This document shows positions 46,001-55,300 of a stretch of 64,000 nucleotides of DNA, piece after piece; the stretch's first letter is position 1, and each line of letters starts with the position of its first letter. Source of the DNA: Mugil cephalus (lineage: Eukaryota; Chordata; Actinopteri; Mugiliformes; Mugilidae). The notes beneath the pieces were generated by a model, which saw only the letters and a program-made list of their open reading frames with translations, did not search any database and was not told the origin of the DNA. The position numbers were made by a program, and so were the translations under genes. The stretch is from assembly GCF_022458985.1 (NCBI RefSeq), contig NC_061773.1:5276001-5340000 (forward strand), written 5' to 3'.

Positions 46001-49000
46001 TTTTTTTTTAATCTAGAATCAATTCTATCTTGTCATGTCACCTTGTCATGCAGTTTGAAGATTTCAAACAAATCTCATCTCAGACAGATCAGATATAAAA
46101 ACAAACATGCACAAATCTGTGTGTTCAGAGTAGGCATGCATATATATATATATATATATTTAGGCCTAGAGGTATCTGTGGGATGATCCACAGAGGCCCC
46201 TCAACCCATAGGACCCAAAGACCCCACTAACAACATCTGGTTACCAGACACCACAGGACACCCTCAGAAGACCCATGTCCATTCTCTGATGACTCACTAC
46301 TGTCTTGGAGGCACAAGGGAGATCAATACGATATTAGGAACATGGACACAATGTTATGTGTGATCAGTATACATACTGTGTTTTGTTGTGGTGTGGAAAA
46401 GGATACCACAAAGTGAAACTCACCACTATGCTGTATCCATCTTAAAAACCCAGCAGTGAGAGCACAGTTGATGACAAATATACTGAGTTGCATTCGTCTT
46501 CTCACGCTTCTTTACATAGGCAGTTACACAAATGGAGACCACAAGGTGGCAAAATATATTAATTTTAATAATATATCAATACATTTCACTACTATTAACC
46601 TCCGTAATAGAGCGTATGATGTGTTTTCCTAAATTGTTTTCCTCCCTTTCCTCATCTTTAATCTGACCTATTATGTCCATGCTATTAAAACATGCAGTAG
46701 ACACCAAACAGACAGCAAAACAGATTCAACATGTTGTTATACCAAAAAGGTATAACAACATTTGTGCATGCATTTTAAAAACATAATTGCTTTAAAATAA
46801 AAAATACATTTGAAGGTAAATAAAACAGGAAGTCCACAGAGATAGACCACAGGGGTCGAGAAAATGCTTTATAATATTAATGTATGTGACTGTGAATTTA
46901 TTTCCTCTTTAAAACAGCTATCCATCCTACACATACGACTGCTGTAGGGCCAGATCCACTGACCACGGAGTCATCAGTTGTTGGTAGAGTATCACATGGA
47001 TTTTATTCATAAAATATGTATCTGTTTCCTAAAAATAATAATAATAAAATCTTGTCATGTCACCTCGTTACCTTGTCATGCAGTTTGAAGGTTTCAAACA
47101 AATCTCATGTCAGACAGATCAGATATAAAAACAAACATGCACAAATCTGTGCATATATATATGCCCATATATATATATATTATATATATAAATATATATT
47201 ATATTATATATTATATTATTATATATATAATATATATATATATGGGCACATATATATGGGTCTTCCCATGTCTATTCTCTAATGAGCCACAACTGTTTTG
47301 GAGGCAAAAGGGAGACCTACACATTATAAGGAACGTGGACATAATGTTATGTGTGATCAGTATACATACTGTATTTTGTTGTGTTGTGGAAAAGGATACC
47401 ACAAAGTGAGCCTCACCGCTATGCTGTATCCATCTTAAAAACCCAGCAGTAAGTTGTGTTCGTCTTCTCACGCTTCTTTACATAGGCAGTTACACTTAGG
47501 AGGTTTGTTAGTTACTTAATTATACACAACTTGGGTCCAAACAAACGTTCCATCAAGACCTTTTCTGTCAAACCCCAACCTGTTCTACATGTTACAAATC
47601 TGCTTGAGGCCTGCAACATAAAATGGAGACCACAGGGTGGCAATATATATTAATTTTAATAATATATTAATAAATTTAAAAATATAAAGAAGCCATGGTT
47701 GACATGTTTTGAACTCCTGCAGTCAAAGTGTCTTTCATCATGTGTGGCTTATTTGGGCACCACCCAAAGATGCTTGCACTGCCACTGCACGGCCAGTAGG
47801 GGGTGCAGAGGGACGTGACAATCCCCGTAACAAAGACATAGATGAACGTTTGAGTTGCTCTCAACTGTCAGCGATGCCTGTCATTCCTCATGCCAGGTCC
47901 ACTACTATCTACTGATCATCCGAGCACAGCATGAAAGTTGAGACAGGCTTGAGCTGTCATCGTCATAAAATCTGTTGCTTGTTTTTTTGTTCGTATTATT
48001 TTGAATGTTTCCATCTGCTGGTAACTCAGTGTATGTCTGTGTCCTCAGGTCTGTCCGTCCACAGGTTTTTGCTAAAAACTGAGAGTCAGTTGATTCCACT
48101 GTGCTATGACTTAGATGGAGATCTGTCCCTTAAACTGTTTCACTATCCCAGCAGTGGTCAGTAATGTTTCTATTTCCATTCTCAATTTACCTCACAAAGT
48201 CAGTTATTATACGTCTGTTTTCTTCATTATTTATATCGTCCATGTCTATTCCCCCAGTTTGGAGTGTTGTGTTGAACTGCATTTGGTTTCTTTTGCACCA
48301 GAGCTGTATGTGAACGGCGAGCTTGATTCGATACAAAGTGGGGGCTTTAGAAGGATTGTCATCCACTTCAAAAGTGATCAGCATGTTGAAGTTAACCCCA
48401 AGGGAGTCTCTGTTACTTTGGGACAGACAGTGACAAACCACACTGGACAAGACCCCATCACAGCTGGAAGGTAGGTTTGCAGTGTCATGATCAGGAGGTA
48501 CTCCCAGCGGTTATACTCACATGAGAGCAACTCCTAAAGGAATGGCTTTACATATTCATTCAACACATTTATGTTCTTTCAGCTTAGTTTATACTCTGCA
48601 CCAGTTACAAGGAAATGTTGGAAGATGCACCGCACTTATTTTTTTATTTTTAATCACAGTCGTTTGGGTCCACTTCATGAAGTAACTGGCTTGGCAACTT
48701 GTAGTCATCATGATGTCGCATTTTATTTCTGTAGCATCAAATAACTGAGTATGCATCTGTATTATATTAACTACCAAACACCCTTGAAAATGTATTTGAT
48801 GTGTAGGCCTACCTTTGAGTTTGGCCCACTTAAATGGAAGGGTGGAATGTATGACCGATACTGCATCCAGCCACTAAGTGGAGCGCTGCTTGCTTGGATT
48901 TCACTTTTAAGGAGCTGTTCACCTTTGTACGGTGTATGGTTTTATGTCAGCCAGCAATTATTGGTTTGCAAGAGCTGAAGACCAGAGTAACTACATAGAC

Positions 49001-49880
49001 AGACATTGAGTGGCCTACAGAAACTAGGAGCATGGTGGACTGTGTGGAGGTAAAACAAGAGTAACAAAAGTAACTGTGGTCTCATGAGGAGATTGTCACT
49101 GGTCAGAAACGAAACAGAACTGTTTCTGAGGCTTCAGATAAAACTGACACTCTCCTTCCTAAAGGAAGAAGGAAGAGAAGGGACTATAGACTGTAATCAC
49201 AAGTCATATACACATGTATTTGTGTTTTTTTTTTTTTTTTTTTTTTTTACAGTATGACAGTAATCAGACGGGACAAGGAAACAGATGTTACAGCTGGAGA
49301 CATGCGCATGGTCATCTTGCTTCATCAGAAGGATGGAGAAGAATTCCTTTGGCCAGTTATAAGACAGCGGCCATCAGCCAACGACGCCAAAGGAATTCTA
49401 GGTGGGTGAAAGGCCGTGTGTGGCTGTGCATATACCTGTGCATTAAATGAAAAATTGCATCATTTGCTTATGTGATTTCTTGTCAGTCCTATGAAATATT
49501 GAGGCACTGTTTGGATGCTTTCCCTCAACATTTTAGTATCGTGTTTTTTGTTATGTATCCAGCTCTAGAGCCTGCAGTTTATGTGGAGATACAGCAGGGA
49601 TCCGACACAAAACTGATGTTCAAAGGCCAGGAGTTTGATGTAAAGAGGTACATTTTATTCTTTTGGATTCATAGTCGTATTATTCATAAGCATAAAAATG
49701 AATGAACAAGTTTTGAGGCTACAGCTGTTACTGCTGTATGATCCTGTTTGTCCCTTTTTTCGTAGAACCACGGCTGCTGACTACAGCATTACTGTGCCCC
49801 AGACACTGGACTGCTGGCTCATGTCTTCTCAGTCTGTCCTGCAGGGAACAACGGATGAATTCTTAGTTCAACAGCTTTAA
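33306..49880 (+). CDS. Inter-alpha-trypsin inhibitor heavy chain, ITIH4-like
   Basis: Twenty-six exons join in frame to 926 aa (human ITIH4 about 930): 33306-33377, 34390-34550, 34667-34771, 35001-35163, 35255-35365, 35677-35805, 36154-36270, 36397-36565, 36654-36764, 36861-37042, 37143-37322, 37426-37544, 37978-38165, 38253-38291, 42298-42333, 43406-43438, 44451-44489, 45104-45142, 45390-45422, 45875-45937, 46918-46983, 48049-48156, 48302-48470, 49253-49401, 49563-49647, 49766-49880. The order is a signal peptide (about 1-20), a VIT domain (about 25-165), a vWA domain from about 270 with MIDAS DKSGS at 274-278 and TDGDPT, then [12 protein letters not shown] and [14 protein letters not shown]. 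Residues 603-718 form a variable linker on micro-exons, and the ITIH C-terminal domain follows. I see no DPHF-type C-terminal processing motif, and the Cys-Trp-containing end resembles ITIH4. Secreted, presumably a liver plasma protein. Fish annotations may label it H3-like. Exons 14-21 are supported by phase and duplication, not by homology. Confidence 0.85.
35867..36073 (+). mobile_element. MITE, intact short copy in ITIH intron 6
   Basis: Begins TACACCAATCAGCCACAACA and ends ATGTTATGCCTGATTGGTG, which are inverted repeats of each other. The interior holds the family words CAAAGACCCCCCACTAACC and TCTCTGATGAGTCTCAACTG. TA at the left edge is compatible with a TA target site. Confidence 0.8.
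37601..37830 (-). mobile_element. MITE, reverse-oriented copy in ITIH intron 12
   Basis: Starts TACACCAATCAGACATAACA and ends GTTTGGCTGATTGGTGTA. The interior reads as the reverse strand of the family (GGAACATCCCACAGATC, TTACTTCTCCTGTCA). It is flanked by TA on both sides. Confidence 0.8.
39543..39607. repeat. Perfect 26-bp inverted repeat with a 13-nt loop
   Basis: Positions 39543-39568 and 39582-39607 are exact reverse complements. It may be the tip of a foldback transposon or a recent inverted duplication. It lies just upstream of the harbinger-like fragment. Confidence 0.9.
39640..40070 (+). mobile_element. Harbinger-like transposon remnant with MYB/SANT-like fragment
   Basis: A short frame within 39760-39933 reads [15 protein letters not shown] and later [20 protein letters not shown]. 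This has the spacing of tryptophan, leucine and basic residues seen in the MYB/SANT-like DNA-binding protein that accompanies harbinger-type transposons (LLxIW ... I...L...G..RT..Q...K.K.LR). The frame stops at once after the domain fragment, so the copy is dead. It is not an ITIH exon: no compatible phase or splice site was found. A second, more decayed copy follows at 40768-41590. Confidence 0.55.
40768..41590 (+). mobile_element. Second, more decayed harbinger-like copy
   Basis: Repeats text of the 39640 copy: CCAGGAACAAAAAAGTTACA near 40781, CATTTCTATTTTATAC near 41370, GGCCAAATCGCAGAGAAAAT near 41410, then GGACACACGTGGGTTTGTTTA and CTTGTCAAAAAATGCAATGT. About 0.5 kb of unrelated sequence interrupts it. 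The MYB-like frame is broken by stops and indels. Confidence 0.55.
42784..42895 (-). mobile_element. SINE/LINE tail-like fragment
   Basis: CAATCAATCAATCATTCAATC followed by TTTATTTGTAAAGCACTTTT is the reverse-strand form of the common fish retroposon tail. A plus-strand counterpart lies at 44810-44942. Both share the words CTGTAAACAATAATCC and ACCTGTA. Confidence 0.5.
42957..43046. repeat. (GACA)n/(CA)n microsatellite
   Basis: Four GACA units pass into about 34 CA units, inside ITIH intron 15. Apparent open frames across it on both strands are artefacts of the repeat. Confidence 0.92.
44810..44942 (+). mobile_element. SINE/LINE 3' tail-like fragment
   Basis: GTAAAGTGTGTTGAGACAA then TTATATAAATAAAACTGAAA is the familiar 3' end of fish retroposons (short simple tail after an AATAAA-like word). 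It lies in ITIH intron 17. Confidence 0.5.
46165..46371 (+). mobile_element. MITE fragment in unit 1 of the ITIH duplication
   Basis: Contains TCTGTGGGATGATCCACAG, CATAGGACCCAAAGACCCC, CAGACACCACAGGACACCC and a modified right end ATGTTATGTGTGATCAGTA. The left terminus is missing; an AT run abuts it. Confidence 0.75.
47150..47260. repeat. AT-rich palindromic tract
   Basis: About 100 bases composed almost wholly of TA/TAT words, flanked by ATATATGCCCATATAT on one side and ATATATGGGCACATAT on the other. The whole tract can fold into a long hairpin. Confidence 0.75.
47261..47366 (+). mobile_element. MITE fragment in unit 2 of the ITIH duplication
   Basis: Only the right part of the family survives: CCATGTCTATTCTCTAATGA, GTTTTGGAGGCAAAAGGGAG and ATAATGTTATGTGTGATCAG. 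It shares the unusual GTGTGATCAGTA end with the copy at 46165-46371, confirming that it came by duplication and not by a new insertion. Confidence 0.7.
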
Positions 49881-49966
49881 GGGGAAATTGTTTTGTCCAA
49901 GAGTCTCAAGACAACAGAGAACATATGTGAACCGGACACAGACATAAGAATAAGAGTCAAAATTAA

Positions 49967-49972
49967 AATAAA
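49967..49972 (+). terminator. Candidate ITIH polyadenylation signal
   Basis: AATAAA 87 bases after the stop codon at 49878-49880, followed by A-rich sequence. Other AATAAA words occur near 49977 and 50335, so the exact 3' end is uncertain. Confidence 0.5.
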
Positions 49973-51780
49973 ATGAAATAAAAGAAAAAGAAAATAATCT
50001 TAAAAAATAGAATAAGAATGAGGTAGTAAGTAAGAATTACAAAAAAAATATACAGTCCAATCTACAGTCCTATTTAGCTGGAATATACAGCATTTAGGTA
50101 CAGACATGATATATATAGACATATTAAAGTGTGTCAGTTCCAGTGTGATGTTGTAAAAAGTGTCTATAAAGTGTCTTGTGTGCAGATGCCAAAGACAGTG
50201 CAATCAGGCCAAGCCATTAACCATTAGCCCGCTAACACAGTTGTGTATTCTGATGACTGTGGGGATGAATGACCTCCTGAAGGCAAATGATTAAACATTA
50301 TGGATGGCTCTTTCCATTTATTACAAAGATGAACAAATAAATAAAAAAATTTTAAAAAATCACAGATCTCTATGTCAGAGTTTGTGAAGATTATTTGTTC
50401 AAACGTTTTGTTTTTTGTTTTTTAAGAGAATATAAATCAAAACTTTCTGGTGAAATTTGTTTCCAACACATCTACGTACCTTCATAAATGACTTTGAATG
50501 CACACATGTCAGTTCTGTGTCTTTGTTCTTCCAATGTCATTCACATATCATTTAAACAAATCACAGTTAGACGTGAACCTAAAAGAGAGCAACCTATATA
50601 CTGCACGATGCCTTTTGCTCAACCACCACATAAAATAACATCGACTCGTGACAAAACACCACATCAGACTTTGGCCCTAAAGCTTATGGTCAATCCCAAC
50701 ATCATGTCCTTTACTTACCCTGGATTTCTGCAAAATAGCTTAATATTTCTTGAGGTAAAGAGTGTATGAAAATTAACCTTTAACTTACATAATTTGTTCA
50801 CACTGATGAACAAACGTGACAGCAGCAGGATGTTTCTCCACTGCTTACACAATGTAATGTTTGTACAGATACGTCTTGTGTTCAGGCCTTTAGGTAAAAT
50901 TTGCAATGCGAGTAAGCAGCAGGACTAGATTAAATAGGTGGCGCTAGTTCTGCTTCACTTACTGTTTGTTTGCAGGCTGTTTAAACAATCGGAAGATCTT
51001 ATCTGAATACGGACACTACAGCGACGGGTTAAATGTTGTGCAAGTGAAATTAATTTGAGTGAATCAAATTAAGAGGCCTTATCTAAAACTTCAGTACCAG
51101 TGCCGCACTTAAAAAGCAGGCATGGACTGAGTAAATAAACTATTCACTTTGAAGCGGTTCTTTCATAATCAATTCATATAGCGCACAACAGTAGTTTTCG
51201 TCTCGACACATTTCCTGAGAGGCTGGCAGGGTTTTGTGTTAAGTGCATTATGTGGCCAAACCTGTTGAGCTGCTGGGTGAGGCGTGTGCCATTGTGTTTC
51301 TTCCAGGAGCTTTCATTCTCCTGATTGCATTATTAGCGTGGGTCAAAGGTATGTGCATTCTTATGATCGCAGGCAGTAAACTTGTTTTTCAAGGCTCTGC
51401 TTGCTGTGAACTGTCAGGGGTGGAGTTAAATCGGCACGTCAAGAGAAAGAACCTGTGACAAATAGTTTGCCCGCAAACCAGTTATAACAAATAAGCAATC
51501 AGCCTAATATTCTGTGTGGGCTACTGTGTAGAAATATCTGGATCAGGTGTTCAAAATGGAGACTTGTTTTGATTAAAAGTAGTTGTTGTGGACTTTGTGC
51601 CCTTGTAGCTTGGGTTGGTTACACAGTAATGAGGAATTTGTGCATTTGTGGAGACTCAATCAGAGGCAGGACTCTAAGAGAGATCGAGAGAGAGAGAGAG
51701 GGAGAGGGAGAGGGAGAGGTAGAGGTAGGGAGGGACGTCTCCTGAGTCAGAACTGTGACGTGTTGGTGTGTGTGGTGCAA
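49973..51780. other. Intergenic DNA between the ITIH gene and il17rc
   Basis: No gene is recognised. Text near 50180-50290 (GACTGTGGGGATGAATGACC) resembles a fragment of a fish LINE/SINE. A GA-rich run lies at 51680-51730. The il17rc promoter is expected near the right edge. Confidence 0.45.
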
Positions 51781-52334
51781 CTTGATTCACGCACTTGTTG
51801 GCTCCCTTAACAAAGCGCAGTGGAAAGAAACATTGTGGAGTTTGGATTACATGAAACAGGTTACTGAACACAGTAAGTAACTCACTTGAGATTTCTTGGC
51901 TTAATTTGATACAATTCTTAACGTTACTTTGTCATACTTGTTATCTTATGTCATGGCGTCTTAAATGACTGAACGGGTTAAAGAAAGAACTTGAAACTAC
52001 CTTTCAAACTGTTGGATCTAACTGGTTAACTTTTGTTCAAACAAATAAAAAAATAATGTATCTCCTCTTCTCCAGGCCACAAACAAAGGTGAAACCCTGG
52101 TAACATCCCCAGCAGAGCTCACACAGTTGGTTTCAGTTCAGCGACTTCCATGACAGCATAGAGTTTCAGCCAGGATAACATCGACTTAATCTCCAACCAG
52201 AACTACGTTTATGAGGGTGATGATGATGGAGGAAGACAGCTGACTTGCTTAACAAGGTTTTCACGTTGCCGCTGGCGAAGAAATAAATAAATGTAGAGAA
52301 ATGCTGTAGGACTCTTGCAATGTTCTGAAGCGCC
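51780..52334 (+). promoter_or_regulatory. il17rc: Probable il17rc 5' UTR exons
   Basis: A donor-like sequence CACAGTAAGTAA (about 51870) and an acceptor-like TCTTCTCCAG (about 52076) suggest a non-coding first exon near 51800-51870 spliced to the exon that begins at about 52077 and carries the start codon at 52335. Several short upstream ATGs occur in that exon. Promoter elements could not be assigned. Confidence 0.35.
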
Positions 52335-55300
52335 ATGTTTCTCCCCGGATGGCCCAGCTGGTGCGTTTTACTGACTCTGTGCATGTCCGCTTGTGATTTG
52401 GAGGCATCTGAAGTCACTTGCTCGCAGGTACAGTAGCTTGGATACACTGAAGCAGACATTTCCTGTGCTGCGCTGTAATGTTATGGATGAATTGCACTTT
52501 TAATTTGCTTTCAGTATTGACATTGCCTGCCCCAACATTTTAATTTCCTGTCTCATTTATTGAATGTTTTACTCTCAAACAAATGAGAAAAAGAAGATAG
52601 TGGGTTATAGCCATCTGTCAGCTTGTCGTTGCAGTATTGTGTGTACATTATTAATGTGTAGCCCATAGAACGACAAATATTTACTCAACAGGCTCGGGAA
52701 AAAAAAAAAAAAGTAATGCAGTTTTCCTTCTTAAATTTTGTCTCTTTCAAGGTTCTGTCTGAATGCACCGTGGCAGATGTGATTCTACCCGGGCAGGAAG
52801 AGAACAATGTGAAGGTTCAGAGTCTTAAGTCAGAGTTCCACTTCTGCAGAGATAGACCATGTACATTTTGTCTGGAGGTGAATGCAGAGCTCGACATTCA
52901 ACCAGATGAAGACAAGGAGGAAGAGGATCACTCTGGGTCTGATGACGAGGATTACAGCAATCCAAATGGTATTTTAAATTTAATAATCAATCCATTCATT
53001 AGTCTTTGGATTGCAATGGGGCAAAGTAAATGGATATCCTGTGTCATCTGAGCAGCCACTTGCTTAAATGAATTTCAGCGATGTGTGAAAGTTGGCTTCA
53101 TGGGCACGCGGAAATGAATGAAACTTGCACACAGGCAAACCACTACAGGGCAAACAAGATCTCTCCTTCCCGCATACACACTGCCATGTGGTTACAAGCT
53201 GCAGTAACAGGTGTGAAAGCCATCCAAGTTTGGACAGCAAGCTGGTGAAAAGTGTGTCTTAGGAGGTTAGAAATCATTGCTGGAACGATGAATAAGCAAA
53301 CATGGACCTTGCGAAGAGGATAAAGTGAAGTTGACAGTGTAAATGCTTGCTTTACTTTTCCAGTATCAATATTTGGCTAAAAGCACAAAGAACAGTGAAG
53401 CTCACAGATCAGGTGGACATAAGATATTTAGTTTTAATTAGTAAGCTTGGTGAGAGTAAATACTTAATACACTGACGTAGAGAAACCAGAGGCTGTCTGG
53501 AATAAAGCCGCAGTTAAAATGTTTGCTGTGTTACAGAGACACTGAAGATTCACTTTTTCATTCTTAGCTTCTCCTCTGTTGTGCTCTCTGTGTTGCAACA
53601 GCGTCGGTGACGGTGTGTTACCAGACTCCATCTGCCATACCCACATGCAAGAAGGTGGAGTTCACAGTTAATCACACAGCTCTTACTCATCAAAACCAGG
53701 CAAAGGTACAGTAGATTACACATACTCTGCACTGTGCTCACTTCCAGGCACCTTGTCTCATAAACTCTGTGTGATTTCTCTAGATCTCCATGGTGATTAC
53801 CAAGCCTTATGGTTTTCCCTTTGGCAGTGAAATACAGGTTTATCCCTATCCACAATTAGACCTAATACAAAAAGTTGTTGCTCCTTCTCCAGCTGAAGGT
53901 AGAGTTTGTGGTTTATTCGTTTGTTTGGATGACAAAGCTTCTATTGAACAAGTAAGCACCTGCCCAACAACAGTGACATGTAACCCTGTTTGTTCACAGT
54001 GTGCTCCCGGAAGCTGAAAAAATGCATACCACAGTGTCAAGGTAGACAAAAAAAGTTATGGTCTTCCTTGTGTAATTTGACATCAGTATGTGTCTGTAAG
54101 GAAATAAACACAATACTCTTTTCCTCCATCCAGTGCCCACAGTCAGGACTGTGATAGACGAAACAATGAACCAGGTTGAGCTGCAGTTTGAGGCCAGCAA
54201 CAAATCCCTCCCCACTGTTTGTGTCCAGTATGAGGCCAATGGACGCTGTCAGGTGAGTGCTATCAGGGCTGTATGAGATTTCATTTGATTAATATACGGG
54301 CAGCCGTTTGCATCATTGAGCTAAACACTCTTTAACTGGCTGTTAAACAAGCCTCTAAATAGCAAACAATGACCAATCTCTGACTTTGAACGTAAGACGA
54401 CAATTAGTAATTAATAATATACAAATACCAATAGTTGTGGCAGAATCAGCTGTAACTACGAAATGTTTTTTTTTTTTTTTTTTTTTTTGTACACCAATTG
54501 GCAAAAAAACACCAACCCGTGAAGTGTATAATGTCTTCTTCAATACCTTGGTGCTTTTGTGAATGTTACATATTTCACTACCCGAACACTGTTCCAGGAG
54601 TTGCTCACAGGACACTGACAATACCACTTTAATCTTGAACATAATCCAGTTTATAATAATCAGTTTATTATGCTGTTTGTATTGTAATCTGGGTTATTTC
54701 TTGACTCATAGCAGCGACTATGCAGTTAGTAGACTACACAACATTACTAGCCTGTCGTGCCATTTTGTTGTAAACGGATTCAAAACAACATCGCTCACAA
54801 GACATCTGTGACTATGCGGATGTTACTCATCTGTCCATTTATTATTTATATATAAGTGTAATCAGTTCTCAACACGGTGGTTCCAGACCTACTTTCAGCC
54901 ACAAAAGATATGTGCATGAGGAACTTTGTCTGGTTTGCACACTAAAACATTATTGCACCCAAGACACGTGTGAGGCTAGGCTAAGCTAATTGACCTGTTT
55001 CCTTACACGTGACAGTGTAAGTGTCAAACGCGGGGAGAGGAGAAGTACTAAAAAAAAGAAGGTGAAATTGTCTAGGAAACAAAGCTATCTAATTGAACGA
55101 ATGTGAGCAATGTAGTGTAACGTAGATTTAATTTCTTTTTTTAATTCTGTAAAATTTTTTGGCTTCATAGGGCTGGAACAAGTTGACCATCCCACTGTAT
55201 TCAGTGACCCCTTGCACATGTCTACAGGTAGGATCATCACACATCATCATCCACTTTGGCAACAGGCCTGTTTGTTATCCAGACTTATATTCTGATGTCT

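Larger units (their letters stand above)
38253..46983 (+). other. Array of eight phase 1-1 micro-exons encoding the ITIH linker
   Basis: Exons of 39, 36, 33, 39, 39, 33, 63 and 66 nt (38253, 42298, 43406, 44451, 45104, 45390, 45875, 46918). Each is flanked by AG/GT sites, is a multiple of three, starts and ends in phase 1 and is free of stops. Together they encode about 116 aa rich in Gly, Ser, His and Pro. Three donor types recur: GTATGTCATGTGTACAC (exons at 38253, 42298, 44451), GTATGTATGCCAGAA (43406, 45104, 45390) and GTAGAGTAT (45875, 46918). This shows descent by duplication. Because every exon is symmetric, any may be skipped, gained or lost without a frameshift. Expression is not proven by sequence alone. 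Confidence 0.7.
45690..47680 (+). repeat. Second tandem duplication (about 1 kb unit) in the ITIH gene
   Basis: Unit 1 starts near 45690 and unit 2 near 46745. Both contain TATAACAACATTTGTGCATG, AAATAAAACAGGAAGTCCAC, TTTATAATATTAATGTATGT, then an exon, then TAAAATATGTATCTGTT, AGTTTGAAG.TTTCAAACAA, an AT-rich run, a piece of the MITE family, AAAGGATACCACAAAGTGA, ATGCTGTATCCATCTTAAAA and finally ATGGAGACCACA.GGTGGCAA with an ATTAATTTTAATAATATA run. The MITE was therefore present before duplication. The exons at 45875 and 46918 occupy equivalent positions. Confidence 0.85.

Noticed and set aside
48807-48978. Possible ITIH exon reading [18 protein letters not shown]
   Set aside because: It opens with an AG and the right phase and runs to a stop, but the accepted exon at 49253 continues the ITIH C-terminal domain in frame. 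This one would truncate it and has no family resemblance. At most it is a rare alternative end.
51243-51458. Possible first coding exon of il17rc with a hydrophobic stretch (LPGAFILLIALLAW)
   Set aside because: It ends in a stop without a needed donor, and the exon at 52335 already supplies a start and signal peptide in good order.
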